DNA of 64,000 nucleotides, taken from positions 248,001 to 312,000 of the forward strand of contig NZ_JAJFES010000002.1 of NCBI RefSeq assembly GCF_020708045.1. Direction: 5' to 3'. Numbering within the stretch: the first letter of the stretch is position 1; every line of letters begins with the position of its first letter. The DNA comes from Massilia sp. IC2-278. Its GTDB lineage: Bacteria; Pseudomonadota; Gammaproteobacteria; Burkholderiales; Burkholderiaceae_D. The position numbers and the translations under genes were made by a program. Below are positions 16,920 to 27,618 of this stretch, in pieces. The notes beneath the pieces are model-generated. The model made no database searches. It had not been told where the DNA came from and was given only the letters and a program-made list of their open reading frames with translations.

Positions 16920-17504
16920 TCAGAAACCGATGGACGCGCCGCCCGGATTGCCGCCCATGCCGCCCGCGCCGCCGGGACGGCCCCGTCCTCCCGCCCCGCC
17001 GGGTCCGCCGTGGCCGCCGCCTTCACGCGGGCCGCCCTCCCCGCGCGGCGGCGCGGCGTCGCGCACCCGTTCGAGCTGGTCGGCCAGGAAGCGCAGCACC
17101 ACGGCGCGCTGGCGGTCGTCGAGGGCGTCGTTCAGCAGCAGCCATTGCTCGCGCAGGGCCTTGTCTTCCTGTGCGCTCGCCTGCGCTTCGGCGTCGGCCG
17201 CCGTGCCCAGCTCGCGCAATTCGGCGCCCGGATTCCTGGCGAGTACTGCGGCCTGCGCCTGCAGGCGCTCGCGCCGCCCTTGCCGTTCGCGCAGCAGCGC
17301 GCGGGTGCGCTGTTCGCTTTGCTGCCACAGCAGCTGCTGGTTGGCATTCAGCGCCAGCGCCTTGCGCAGCTCCGGCGCCATTGCCAGCAGGTCGTCGGCG
17401 CGCAGGTCCATCAAGGGCGACGCCGTGGCGGCGCCGGCGTGCAGGACCAGGGCCAGGGCGGCGGCGCGTGCGAAATGGGCGGGGGTGAGACGGGTCAGGT
17501 TCAT
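16920..17504 (-). CDS. periplasmic Spy/CpxP-like protein with Gly-rich tail
   Basis: A 194-residue exported protein. The signal peptide ends near HAGAATA (about residue 28). The mature part is helical and charged (LRADDLLAMAPELRKALAL, then LLRERQGRRERLQAQAAVL), like LTxxQ-type Spy/CpxP chaperones or metal-sensing proteins, though no LTxxQ motif is present. The last 40 residues are a Gly/Pro/Arg-rich low-complexity tail (GGHGGPGGAGGRGRPGGAGG). ATG 17504 has CCGGAG upstream and begins the signal peptide; an upstream ATG at 17585 would add an unlikely leader. The family call is tentative. Confidence 0.55.
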   Translation of the reverse strand: MNLTRLTPAHFARAAALALVLHAGAATASPLMDLRADDLLAMAPELRKALALNANQQLLWQQSEQRTRALLRERQGRRERLQAQAAVLARNPGAELRELGTAADAEAQASAQEDKALREQWLLLNDALDDRQRAVVLRFLADQLERVRDAAPPRGEGGPREGGGHGGPGGAGGRGRPGGAGGMGGNPGGASIGF

Positions 17505-17805
17505 GAAAGCTCCGGGCAAAAAAAAGCCCATGGAGGGGGCCACGGGCAAAATCCACTGTTGGGGGTGGAGAGAGAAAAACTGCAATCCACTATAGGTCTG
17601 CCGCCGGGCCGCATCGGTGACTCTTACAATTGCTTACCGGACGCAAAGACGGCTTTACAATCGGCCTCGGCATCGGCTTGACAAAGCCACCACGGATCGC
17701 TTGCGCCCTGCGGAAGCGGGCGAATCGGGTTTATACTGGTCCCACGCTATCTCATGCGTGCCAGGCAGCCGCGCGTTGCCTTTATCACGCCGTCACTATT
17801 TACTT
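17505..17805. other. divergent intergenic region
   Basis: About 300 bases between the Spy-like gene (minus) and the Ctp protease gene (plus). It should contain both promoters; TATACT at 17732 is a possible -10 box for the protease, but no matching -35 is obvious. A hairpin-like GGGGGCCACGG segment near 17535 lies in the Spy-gene leader. No gene seen. Confidence 0.4.
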
Positions 17806-19227
17806 ATGCGTTCCACTCTGAAAAACACCGGCTTGCTGGCTGTCGGCGTCGTTGCCGGCGTCGCGGTCACGATGCAGTTTTCCGCGCTTGCCTACAAGCC
17901 GGTCGAGCCGAGCATGCCGCTCGACGGCCTGCGCCAGCTGTCCAGGGTGGTCGACATCATCCAGTCCGACTACGTCGAGCCGGTCAAGGGCGACAAGCTG
18001 CTCACCGAGGCCATCAACGGCATGGTCGGCTCGCTCGACCCGCATTCCGGCTACCTTGATCCGGCCGCCTACCGCGAGCTGCGCGAAGGCACCGAGGGCC
18101 GCTTCGTCGGCCTGGGCATCGAGATCGGCCAGAGCGACGAGGGCTACGTGGAAATCGTCGCGCCGATGGAAGACTCGCCGGCCGAACGCGCCGGCATCCA
18201 GGCCGGCGACCTGATCACCCGCATCGACGGCGCGGATGTGCGCGGCCTGGGCCTGGACGAAGCGGTCAAGCGCATGCGTGGCACGCCCGGCACCCGCGTC
18301 ACGCTCACCATCGCCCGCGTCAGCGCGCCGCAGCCGCTGGTGCTGACCGTCGAGCGCCGCGAAATCGTGCAGAAAAGCGTCAAGGCGAAGATCGTCGAGC
18401 CGGGCTACGCCTGGCTGCGCATCGCGCAATTCCAGGAACCGACCGTCGACGACATGGCCGCCAAGCTGGCCGAGCTGGCGCGCAAGGAGCCGCACCTGAA
18501 GGGCCTGGTGCTCGACCTGCGCAACGACCCGGGCGGCCTGCTGCAGGGCGCGATCGGCGTGGCCGCCGCCTTCCTGCCCGAGGGCGTGGAAATCGTGTCG
18601 ACGAACGGCCAGCTGGCCGAGATGCGCCAGCGCTTCTATGGCCGGCCCGAGTACTACATGCTGCGCAGCGGGCGCGATCCGCTGGCCGGCGTGCCGAACC
18701 TCTTCAAGACCCTGCCGCTGGTGGTGCTGGTGAATACCGGTTCGGCCTCGGCCTCCGAGATCGTGGCCGGCGCGCTGCAGGACCACAAGCGCGCCAGCAT
18801 CGTCGGCACCCGGACCTTCGGCAAGGGCTCGGTGCAGACCATCCGCCCGATCGGCACCGACGCCGCGGTGAAGCTGACCACGGCGCGCTACTACACCCCG
18901 GCCGGGCGCTCGATCCAGGCGCGCGGCATCGTGCCCGATTTTGCCGTCGACGAAACCGCCGAGGACGACGGCCTGAACGCCCTGCGCATGCGCGAGGCCG
19001 ACCTCGAACACCACCTGAGCGGCGACGCCGAGGAAGCCACGCGCGAGGACGACATCGAGGAGCAGATGGCCTTGCTGGCCAAGCTGCGCCAGCGCAAGCC
19101 GCTGGCCTACGGCAGCGCCACCGACTTCCAGCTGGCGCAGGCGGTGAAGCATCTGAAAGGCGAAAGCATGCAGTTGTCGACGCGGCAGGACGGGGCGAAG
19201 CTGGCGGGGGCCGTGAAGCAGGATTAA
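17806..19227 (+). CDS. S41 C-terminal processing peptidase (CtpA type)
   Basis: A 473-residue periplasmic serine protease. An N-terminal signal or anchor (LLAVGVVAGVAVTMQF) is followed by a helical segment, a PDZ domain (VGLGIEIGQ to about residue 190), and the S41 domain. The catalytic Ser is in NTGSASASEIVAGAL and the Lys in GTRTFGKGSVQTI. These enzymes trim C-termini and regulate murein hydrolases. The frame extends to 17617, but ATG 17806 starts right at the signal sequence. No strong ribosome site is visible. The C-terminal 100 residues are a helical tail (DDIEEQMALLAKLRQRKPLA). Confidence 0.92.
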   Translation: MRSTLKNTGLLAVGVVAGVAVTMQFSALAYKPVEPSMPLDGLRQLSRVVDIIQSDYVEPVKGDKLLTEAINGMVGSLDPHSGYLDPAAYRELREGTEGRFVGLGIEIGQSDEGYVEIVAPMEDSPAERAGIQAGDLITRIDGADVRGLGLDEAVKRMRGTPGTRVTLTIARVSAPQPLVLTVERREIVQKSVKAKIVEPGYAWLRIAQFQEPTVDDMAAKLAELARKEPHLKGLVLDLRNDPGGLLQGAIGVAAAFLPEGVEIVSTNGQLAEMRQRFYGRPEYYMLRSGRDPLAGVPNLFKTLPLVVLVNTGSASASEIVAGALQDHKRASIVGTRTFGKGSVQTIRPIGTDAAVKLTTARYYTPAGRSIQARGIVPDFAVDETAEDDGLNALRMREADLEHHLSGDAEEATREDDIEEQMALLAKLRQRKPLAYGSATDFQLAQAVKHLKGESMQLSTRQDGAKLAGAVKQD

Positions 19228-19256
19228 CGCCAACATACTTCCGTTGTTGACGGCAA

Positions 19257-19422
19257 CCGTACGGTGGGCACTCCGTGCCCACGCGGAAGCTGGCATGGTG
19301 TTGGCTGCGTTTGGAGGTACCGACACGCTCTTAGACAGAGTATCTCGGAGCATGCCACGCGGCTCGGACCGGGGCCGACATGACGCCTCGTTCCGCGTGG
19401 GCACGGAGTGCCCACCGTACGG
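19257..19422. repeat. paired REP element (BIME A)
   Basis: A perfect 32-bp inverted repeat, 19257-19288 and 19391-19422 (CCGTACGGTGGGCAC... and its complement), encloses about 100 bases. Each arm is itself a hairpin, GTGGGCA/TGCCCAC around CTCCG. The inner part shares segments with the element at 60175-60360 (GTGTTGGCT..GTTTGGA, GCATGCCACGCG, ACATGACGCC). No gene lies here. Confidence 0.9.
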
Positions 19423-19589
19423 ATGCGATATCGATACGAGATGCGTTACCGATATGGCAAAACCCCCCATCCAATCCGAATAATCTGCCTACAAAATAGT
19501 CACCCCGACAATTCCCAGGCTCCCCCCGATTGTGTAGAATCGCCGTCAGTCTTGGGGAAATACCCCTTATCTCCTTTGAAAGTCCGAAC

Positions 19590-20711
19590 ATGAAATCTGT
19601 CGTCATCAGCGGCACCGGCCTGTTTACGCCTCCGTATTCCATCTCGAACGACGAGCTGGTGACGGCGTTCAATGCCTACGTCGAGCTGCACAACACCGAA
19701 CATGCCGCCGCGATCGCCGCAGGCGAAGTCACCGCCCTCGAACCGTCGAGCAGCGGCTTCATCGAAAAAGCCTCCGGCATCAAGTCGCGCTACGTGATGG
19801 AAAAGGAAGGCATCCTCGATCCGAAGCACATGACCTCGCGCATCGCCGAGCGCGGCGACGACGAACTGTCGCTGCAGGCGGAGATGTGCGTCGCCGCCGC
19901 CAAGGATGCGCTGGCGCGCGCCGGCCGCGTGGCCGCCGACATCGACATGGTGCTGGTCGCCGCCTCGAACATGCAGCGCGCCTACCCGGCGATGGCGGTC
20001 GAAGTGCAGGAAGCGCTGGGCATCGAAGGCTACGGCTTCGACATGAACGTGGCCTGCTCCTCGGCCACCTTCGGCATCCAGACCGCGATGGCCGCCGTGC
20101 AGACCGGCCAGGCGCGCGCCGTGCTGGTGCTGAACCCGGAAATCACCAGCGGCCACCTGAACTTCCGCGACCGCGACAGCCACTTCATCTTTGGCGACGC
20201 CTGCACCGCGATGATCATCGAAGCGGCCGACACCGCCGTCGGTGAGCACCAGTTCGAGATCCTCGACTCGAAACTGAAGACCAAGTTCTCGAACAACATC
20301 CGCAACAACTTCGGCTTCATGAACCGCTTCGACGAATCCGGCGTGGGCGCGTCCGACAAGCTGTTCCGCCAGCAGGGCCGCAAGGTGTTCAAGGAAGTGT
20401 GCCCGATGGCCGCCGAGATGATCCGCGAGACCGTGGAAGCGGCCGGCCTGGAAATCCCGCAGGTGTCGCGCTACTGGCTGCACCAGGCGAACCTGAACAT
20501 GAACCTCCTGATCACCCGCACCCTGCTCGGCCGCGACGCCGAGCCGAGCGAAGCGCCTGTGATCCTCGACAGCTACGCCAACACTTCGTCGGCCGGCTCG
20601 ATCATCGCCTTCCACAAGTACCAGGACGACCTGCCGCAGGGCGCGAACGGGGTGATCTGCTCGTTCGGCGCCGGTTACTCGATCGGCTGCGTTGTAGTGC
20701 GCAAAAAATAA
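19590..20711 (+). CDS. 3-oxoacyl-ACP synthase III (FabH-like)
   Basis: A 373-residue thiolase-fold condensing enzyme. The KAS III triad is Cys156 (NVACSSATF), His298 (WLHQANLNM) and Asn331 ([10 protein letters not shown]). It would join an acyl-CoA to malonyl-ACP. At 373 residues it is longer than standard FabH (about 320), with an insertion after the first strand (residues 30-60). This long type is known in Pseudomonas as a route that feeds medium-chain acyl-CoA into fatty acid synthesis, which would fit the neighbouring fadH. There is no fab cluster here. ATG 19590 follows GAAAG. The last codons and the stop are repeated twice more downstream (20697-20741). Confidence 0.85.
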   Translation: MKSVVISGTGLFTPPYSISNDELVTAFNAYVELHNTEHAAAIAAGEVTALEPSSSGFIEKASGIKSRYVMEKEGILDPKHMTSRIAERGDDELSLQAEMCVAAAKDALARAGRVAADIDMVLVAASNMQRAYPAMAVEVQEALGIEGYGFDMNVACSSATFGIQTAMAAVQTGQARAVLVLNPEITSGHLNFRDRDSHFIFGDACTAMIIEAADTAVGEHQFEILDSKLKTKFSNNIRNNFGFMNRFDESGVGASDKLFRQQGRKVFKEVCPMAAEMIRETVEAAGLEIPQVSRYWLHQANLNMNLLITRTLLGRDAEPSEAPVILDSYANTSSAGSIIAFHKYQDDLPQGANGVICSFGAGYSIGCVVVRKK

Positions 20712-20741
20712 GTACGCAAAAAATAAGTGCGCAAGAAGTAA
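20697..20741. repeat. three tandem 15-bp units over a stop codon
   Basis: GTGCGCAAAAAATAA, GTACGCAAAAAATAA and GTGCGCAAGAAGTAA follow one another. Each encodes V-R-K-K-stop in the frame of the KAS III gene, so the C-terminal codons and stop have been triplicated. Read-through of the first stop would meet two more. Confidence 0.95.
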
Positions 20742-20767
20742 GCACGCCGGCCGCCGGCCGAAACGAC

Positions 20768-20796
20768 AAATGGACCGCTTGCGGTCCATTTTTTTT
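20768..20796 (+). terminator. rho-independent terminator of the KAS III gene
   Basis: An 11-bp stem AAATGGACCGC/GCGGTCCATTT with a two-base loop and a run of T, 57 nt after the stop. Confidence 0.9.
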
Positions 20797-20822
20797 GCCC
20801 AATGCTTTCCGGCTGACGGCGC

Positions 20823-20853
20823 CCGTAGGGTGGACGGGTTCCCCGTCCACGCG
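20823..20853. repeat. single REP element
   Basis: CCGTAGGGTGGACGGG...CCACGCG with a 9-bp hairpin GTGGACGGG/CCCGTCCAC (20830-20850). A member of the same family as the paired elements elsewhere in the window. Confidence 0.8.
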
Positions 20854-20882
20854 TCCAACCCAAGCCTGCAGAGACGCACCCG

Positions 20883-22949
<2,067 letters not shown>

Positions 22950-22985
22950 CTAAACGTTGCTTCGTTTTCGATGTGCGAGCGTTGT

Positions 22986-23120
22986 ACCGCGTGGGCACGA
23001 GTGCCCACCCTACAACGGCTGGTTTTCGATGTGCGTGCCTTGTTGTGGTGGGTTCGAGCCGCACGCGGACCGACCCACCCTACGCTATGGCGGTAGGGTG
23101 GGCACTTGTGCCCACGCGGT
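22986..23120. repeat. cluster of three REP elements
   Basis: Three palindromic units: 22987-23013 (CGCGTGGGCACGAGTGCCCAC then CCTAC), 23046-23083 (GGTGGGTTCGAGCC...GACCCACCCTAC) and an inverted one at 23093-23120 (GTAGGGTGGGCACTTGTGCC then CACGCGG). The middle unit is identical over 38 bp to 53661-53698. It fills the space between fadH and the next minus-strand operon. Confidence 0.9.
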
Positions 23121-23138
23121 CGTACCTGTGCAAACCAC

Positions 23139-23594
23139 TTACACCAAATGGCTCTCCGGCGCCCGCAACTCGGCAAACTGCTCGATGCTGCCGATGCGCA
23201 CGACAACCGGATTCAAGCTCGCACCCGGCGACATCGAGCGCCAGGCGAACTGCCATTCCTTCTCGCGCGCCTGGCCCGGGCTCTTGGTGAACGCGGCGCC
23301 CAGTGGCGAGCGCGAACCGTATTCGATGGCGCCGTCGATGCCGGCCCAGTTAGGCAGCGCGCGCTGCACGGCGCGGTGCAGGCGTTCGCCGAATTCCTCG
23401 GTGTTGTGGATCACCAGGCAGCAGTCGGCCGGCGACAGGATCTCGAACAGGTTCTTGTTCCATTCGCGCGAGAACGACAGGGACAGGAAACCGCCGGACG
23501 GCAGCAGCGTGAATTTTCCGGCCGTGAGCGCCTGCTCGAGGTCGCTGCGCATGCCGTAGCTGTGCAAGGTGGGTGGGCGCTGGTAGTCGTGCAT
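23139..23594 (-). CDS. hypothetical protein
   Basis: A 151-residue soluble protein of unknown family, with no signal peptide. It has mixed alpha/beta character (SGGFLSLSFSREWNKNLFEIL, CCLVIHNTEEFGERLHRAV) and a Trp-rich segment (EKEWQFAWRSM). It begins 16 nt after the stop of the DUF2721 gene and is therefore probably in one operon with it. Codon use is typical of the chromosome, so I take it as real. Confidence 0.55.
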   Translation of the reverse strand: MHDYQRPPTLHSYGMRSDLEQALTAGKFTLLPSGGFLSLSFSREWNKNLFEILSPADCCLVIHNTEEFGERLHRAVQRALPNWAGIDGAIEYGSRSPLGAAFTKSPGQAREKEWQFAWRSMSPGASLNPVVVRIGSIEQFAELRAPESHLV

Positions 23595-23610
23595 GTGGTG
23601 GTACTCGATT

Positions 23611-24072
23611 CTATGGTTGGGCGCGGCGCACCGGCGGCACCAGGCTGGCGTCGTGGCGCATGCGCATGAAGCGCGAGGAGATGAAGATCTCGCGCAGGAA
23701 AAAGACGAAGCTGCTGATCAGGCCACCCATCGCCAGCACGAAGGAGGCGGCGATGTACTTGTCGAGCTTGATGTTGGTGGAGTCGCCCAGGAACAGCATC
23801 GCAATCACCAGGCACACCAGAAAGCCGCAGAAGGTGCTCGAGGTGATGGCGTAGTTGATCAGGTGCGAGCGCTGGTAGAGGACTTCGAGTTCTTCGGTGT
23901 ACTCGTCGTTGGCGGCGATGTGCAGCCGGTCTTCCAGCACGCGCGTGCGGTCGATGATGCGGGCCAGGCGGTTGGTCAGCACCGTCAGCTTGGTCGCCAC
24001 GCCGGTCAGCAGGAACACGGGCGCGATCGCCAGCTGGATCATGTGGCCGATGTCGCTAATCTGGATATTCAT
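23611..24072 (-). CDS. DUF2721 membrane protein
   Basis: A 153-residue integral membrane protein with three hydrophobic segments. MIQLAIAPVFLLTGVATKLTV at the N-terminus, followed by the basic NRLARIIDRTRVLEDRL, is the signature of DUF2721. Two further helices (INYAITSSTFCGFLVCLVIAM and FVLAMGGLISSFVFFLREIF) flank the middle loop. Function unknown. It is the first gene of a two-gene minus-strand operon. Confidence 0.85.
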   Translation of the reverse strand: MNIQISDIGHMIQLAIAPVFLLTGVATKLTVLTNRLARIIDRTRVLEDRLHIAANDEYTEELEVLYQRSHLINYAITSSTFCGFLVCLVIAMLFLGDSTNIKLDKYIAASFVLAMGGLISSFVFFLREIFISSRFMRMRHDASLVPPVRRAQP

Positions 24073-24140
24073 GGGAACACGTTTCTTGGCGTTGTGGGTG
24101 TGTCAGGCGTAGTGTAGCAGGCGCGTGGAAGCGGAAATCG

Positions 24141-25097
24141 TCAATCGAAACGCCGGTTGCGCTTGAACTGCTCGGTGGCCCCGACCAGCGCGCGCGCGAT
24201 GCCCGTCTCCAGCGCGCCGTGGCCGGCGTCGGGAATCATGCGCATCTTCGCGCCAGGCCAGGCCTTGTACAGGCGGTGCGCCGACAGCGGCGGGCAGATC
24301 ACGTCATACCTGCCCTGCACGATCACGGCCGGCAGATGGGCGATACGGCCGATGTTGCGCACCAGCTGGTCTTCCGAGAGGAAGGCACCGTTCGCCATGT
24401 AGTGGGCTTCCAGGCGGCCCACGCCGAGGTCGAGCGTGTCCGACGGCTGCTCTTCTTCCTGCGGCAGCAGGAACACGCGCCGGCCCTCGAAGCGGCTCCA
24501 GGCGCGCGCCGCCGGCCAGAACACGGCCGGATCGTCGCACAGCAGGCGCCGCGCATAAGCCTGCAGCAGCTCGCCGCGTTCGCTTTGCGGGATCGGTTCG
24601 ATGAATTCATCGTACAGCTCGGGGTAGAACCACTGCACGCCGTGCAGGAACCAGTCGACTTCGGCCTGCGTGCACAGGAAAATCCCGCGCAAGACAAAAC
24701 CGAGGCAGCGTTCCGGATGCGCCTGGCCATAGGCCAGCGCCAGGGTCGAGCCCCAGGAGCCGCCGAACACCAGCCACTGCGAGATGCCGAACATCACGCG
24801 CAGGCGCTCGATATCCTCGATCAGCAATTGCGTGGTGTTGTTGCGCCACTCGCCCAGCGGCGTGGATTTGCCGGCGCCGCGCTGGTCGAACAGGATCACG
24901 CGGTAGGCTTGCGGGTCGAAGAAGCGGCGGTGCTGGGGCGACAGGCCGGCGCCGGGGCCGCCGTGCAGGAACAGCACCGGGATGCCGTTCGGGTTGCCTA
25001 CCTCTTCCCAATAAATCGTGTGCAGCGCGTCGACCGCGAGCATGCCGTGGCGCAGCGGTTGAATCGGGGGGAACAGCGACGACGGGGTGGCGGGCAT
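24141..25097 (-). CDS. pip: proline iminopeptidase
   Basis: A 318-residue S33 family serine peptidase with alpha/beta hydrolase fold. It shows the oxyanion motif HGGPGAG, the DQRGAGKSTP motif typical of prolyl iminopeptidases, the nucleophile GGSWGS, and the C-terminal DAGHGA His. It removes N-terminal proline from peptides in the cytoplasm. The length equals that of standard Pip proteins. ATG 25097 precedes a short leader with the usual PPIQPLRHGMLAVD start. It stands 51 nt downstream of the D-serine dehydratase-like gene on the same strand, which could form an amino-acid scavenging operon. Confidence 0.93.
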   Translation of the reverse strand: MPATPSSLFPPIQPLRHGMLAVDALHTIYWEEVGNPNGIPVLFLHGGPGAGLSPQHRRFFDPQAYRVILFDQRGAGKSTPLGEWRNNTTQLLIEDIERLRVMFGISQWLVFGGSWGSTLALAYGQAHPERCLGFVLRGIFLCTQAEVDWFLHGVQWFYPELYDEFIEPIPQSERGELLQAYARRLLCDDPAVFWPAARAWSRFEGRRVFLLPQEEEQPSDTLDLGVGRLEAHYMANGAFLSEDQLVRNIGRIAHLPAVIVQGRYDVICPPLSAHRLYKAWPGAKMRMIPDAGHGALETGIARALVGATEQFKRNRRFD

Positions 25098-25148
25098 GGC
25101 GGCTCTCTTGAAGGTCGAGCAAGAATTGTAGCCTACCGCCCCCCGCTT

Positions 25149-26465
25149 TCAGAAGAAGGTGTTGATGGCGCCACGCACGGCGTAATCGTCGTCCACTTCG
25201 AGCAGCAGTTTCCACTTGTCGAAGGTCGTGCACGGGTGCGAAATGCCGCAGCCGACCAGGTCGCCCACGGCCAGTTCGCGGCACAGCGGGTGGCCCTCGG
25301 GCAGGCGCAGGTAGGCGTGCTGGTCGTTCATCTTGACGATGGCCGCGCCTTCGGGGATGGGGTGCGGTACACCCGGCCCCGGGCGGTGCCAGGCCAATGG
25401 CACGGGCAGGCCGGCGTCGTGGGAAGCGTCGCGCTTGCCCATGGTGAGGATCGCCAGCGTTGGCTCGGGGCGCGACTGCACCATGGACCACACTTCCAGC
25501 GCCGGACGCAGGCCCTCCTCTTCGTCTTCGCGCGCATTCAGTTCATGGATATGGCGTTCGTACAGGCCGTGGTCGCTCGTCAGGTAGCAGCCGCTGCGCA
25601 GGATGGCCTTTACCGGTTTCGACAGGCTGCCCGCCCTGGCGAAGCCGCGCGCCACCAGGTCGAAATACGACGAGCCGCCGGCCGAGAGCAGGATCTCCGT
25701 GCCCGTGAACAGGCCTTCGTCGTCGGCGCTTTGCGCCAGCGCCACCAGTTGCGCCAGGAATGCATCGACAGCGCTCAAGTCGGACTCGCGGTCGTCGGTG
25801 ACCAGCAAGCCTTCGTAACCCTCGAAGCCGGCCAGCAGCAGACCGGGCGCGCCGGCGATGGCACGCGCCACCGTCAGCGCCTCCTCCGGCGTGCGGCAAC
25901 CGGCGCGTTTTCCCGTCAGGCCCAGCTCGACCAGTACCGGCAGCGGACGCTGCAAGGGATGGGCCTCGACCGCCTGCGCCAGCCGCGCCACGCCGGCCAG
26001 CGAATCGGCCAGCACCACGCAGGCGAAATCCGGGTCGCCGCGCAGCAGGGCCAGGATGGCGCGGATGTCGGCTGGTGCGATCAATTGATTAGCCAATAAG
26101 ACGCGCCGTACGCCGAAGCGGTGCGCGACCTGTACCTGGGTGGCGCTGGCCAGGGTGATGCCCCAGGCGCCGTTGGCGAGCTGGGCACCGAACAGCTGCG
26201 GACTCATCGTGGTCTTGCCATGCGGCGCCAGCAGCACGCCGTGGCGTTCGCAAAAAGCGCGCATCCAGTCCAGGTTGTGCTTCAGTGCAGCCGTTTTCAG
26301 CACGGCGACCGGGAAGCTGGTATCGGCATGCAGCACGTTCCAGCCCTGCACGCCGATCGCGCCCTGGCGCAGCGGCTCCGTGATGGGCAAACCTTTGTTA
26401 CCTGGACTCAACAATTGTTCATCCAGGCTGGCCAGGGCCAGGCCGTCGTGTGGCAGCGTGTGCAT
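25149..26465 (-). CDS. fold-type III PLP amino acid deaminase (D-serine dehydratase-like)
   Basis: A 438-residue enzyme of the DSD1/D-threonine aldolase group. The PLP lysine is in LLAPHGKTTMSPQ near residue 80, at the start of an alanine-racemase-like TIM barrel. The C-terminal beta domain (D-ser_dehydrat type) carries the metal-binding His and Cys in GCGISHPCTTFDKW. These enzymes convert D-serine or D-threonine to pyruvate or 2-oxobutyrate and ammonia. The last strand (DYAVRGAINTFF) completes the domain. ATG 26465 gives a normal length. It is 9 nt downstream of the DUF2750 gene. Confidence 0.88.
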   Translation of the reverse strand: MHTLPHDGLALASLDEQLLSPGNKGLPITEPLRQGAIGVQGWNVLHADTSFPVAVLKTAALKHNLDWMRAFCERHGVLLAPHGKTTMSPQLFGAQLANGAWGITLASATQVQVAHRFGVRRVLLANQLIAPADIRAILALLRGDPDFACVVLADSLAGVARLAQAVEAHPLQRPLPVLVELGLTGKRAGCRTPEEALTVARAIAGAPGLLLAGFEGYEGLLVTDDRESDLSAVDAFLAQLVALAQSADDEGLFTGTEILLSAGGSSYFDLVARGFARAGSLSKPVKAILRSGCYLTSDHGLYERHIHELNAREDEEEGLRPALEVWSMVQSRPEPTLAILTMGKRDASHDAGLPVPLAWHRPGPGVPHPIPEGAAIVKMNDQHAYLRLPEGHPLCRELAVGDLVGCGISHPCTTFDKWKLLLEVDDDYAVRGAINTFF

Positions 26466-26474
26466 GGTGTCGTG

Positions 26475-26882
26475 TTATTCGGTAGGGGTAGATGCTGGGT
26501 GTTCGCCGTGCTGGCGCATCCGCCATTCGAGGTCGGCGCGCAGTGTGGCGTGGGACGGCGTCAGCCCGTATTCGTCCGGTGTATAGGTAATGCCCGGCAG
26601 CACGCCATCGTCTTCCAGCTGCGGCAGCAATTCCCCGAGCAGCTCGCTCAATGCAAAGGCATGCGGTTCGTAACCCGTCCATTCGAGCACGGCGCACTGC
26701 TGGGCCAGCTCGGCCGTCGGCCACATCGGGAAGACCAGTGCGCCATCGTCGGTCTTGCCGATCGCCCAGCCGTCCTGGTACAGGCCCCAGACTTCGCCGG
26801 TGGCGGCCACGCGGCGCACGAAGTGCTCGTAGCGCAGTTGTTTGGGGAGAACGATGACGGAAGCGGTGTCGCTGGGTTCCAT
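26475..26882 (-). CDS. DUF2750 protein
   Basis: A 135-residue cytosolic protein. The stretch RYEHFVRRVAATGEVWGLYQ followed by DGWAI and FPMWPTAELAQ is the DUF2750 signature. The frame runs to 27023, but its first 47 residues overlap the promoter and operator of the divergent nucleotidyltransferase gene, so ATG 26882 is the likelier start. Function unknown. It ends 9 nt before the deaminase gene and is probably cotranscribed with it. Confidence 0.8.
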   Translation of the reverse strand: MEPSDTASVIVLPKQLRYEHFVRRVAATGEVWGLYQDGWAIGKTDDGALVFPMWPTAELAQQCAVLEWTGYEPHAFALSELLGELLPQLEDDGVLPGITYTPDEYGLTPSHATLRADLEWRMRQHGEHPASTPTE

Positions 26883-26967
26883 AGCGGCGGCGTTAAGGTG
26901 GGGTTCAGTGCAGGATACAAGCAATGCGGCGGATTGGCCGCGCTTTTGAGTAGAACGTTTGACCGTT

Positions 26968-26999
26968 CCCATTTTGGGTACTATCATTCCCAAAATGGG
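26968..26999. promoter_or_regulatory. palindromic operator overlapping the nucleotidyltransferase start
   Basis: CCCATTTTGGG (26968-26978) and CCCAAAATGGG (26989-26999) are perfect 11-bp inverted repeats with a 10-bp spacer, so centres of the halves are two helical turns apart. The right half contains the ATG at 26995. This suits autoregulation by the winged-helix protein encoded just downstream. Confidence 0.7.
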
Positions 27000-27618
27000 T
27001 ATGATGCTCGATTTTCTGTTCACTTCTACGCAGCAGCGATTGCTGAGGATACTGTTCGGCCATGTTGATCGGTCGTTTTACGCAAACGAGCTGATCGCCA
27101 TGGCAGGAATCGGAACAGGCGCCGTACAGCGTGAGCTGCTTCGTATGGAAAAGGCAGGCTTGGTATCGATTGAACGTATCGGTAACCAGAAACACTACCG
27201 CGCTAATCCGGCATGCCCAATCTTCGAAGAAATACGTGCCATTGTTCGCAAGACCCTGGGTGTTACCGACGTCTTGCGCAATGCGCTTGAGCCGGTGCTG
27301 GAGCAAATCGACTTTGCATTCGTATACGGATCGGTTGCGGAAGGCACCGAGCACGCCACTAGTGACATCGATGTGATGGTGATTACCGCGTCGCTGTCGA
27401 ACGCGCAATTGCTGCGCATCCTGGCTCCGGCACAGGCAGAGCTCGGCCGTACCATCAATCCCACGCTTTACACTCCCGACGAATTTGTTCAAAGGGTGCG
27501 CGAGCGCCGCTCCGTTATACTGCGTGTACTCGCCAAGCCGAAATTGTTCATAAAGGGGGCGGAACGTGAGCTCGCCCAAATTAGCGAACCTGTCGAAGAT
27601 CGGACAGCTCAAAGTTGA
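26995..27618 (+). CDS. winged-helix nucleotidyltransferase (MNT-type antitoxin-like)
   Basis: A 207-residue two-domain protein. Residues 10-75 are a winged helix (TQQRLLRILFG, then ELIAMAGIGTGAVQRELLRM, then the wing GLVSIERIGNQKHYRA). Residues 95-175 are a minimal nucleotidyltransferase with GSVAEG at 112-117 and SDIDVMVI, giving catalytic Asp124 and Asp126. This domain pair is found next to HEPN genes; in the MNT-HEPN systems the nucleotidyltransferase modifies and neutralises a HEPN RNase. The HEPN partner follows and overlaps its end, but is frameshifted. ATG 26995 lies within a palindrome; ATG 27001 or 27004 are equally possible starts. Confidence 0.85.
   Translation: MGMMLDFLFTSTQQRLLRILFGHVDRSFYANELIAMAGIGTGAVQRELLRMEKAGLVSIERIGNQKHYRANPACPIFEEIRAIVRKTLGVTDVLRNALEPVLEQIDFAFVYGSVAEGTEHATSDIDVMVITASLSNAQLLRILAPAQAELGRTINPTLYTPDEFVQRVRERRSVILRVLAKPKLFIKGAERELAQISEPVEDRTAQS

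Noticed and set aside
22986-23120. A CRISPR or terminator cluster
   Set aside because: The units are inverted palindromes with variable loops that recur at other loci next to a RAYT gene, so REP family fits better; no T runs.
24219-26099. A 626-codon plus-strand ORF
   Set aside because: Opposite the pip and deaminase genes; no start signal or family motif.
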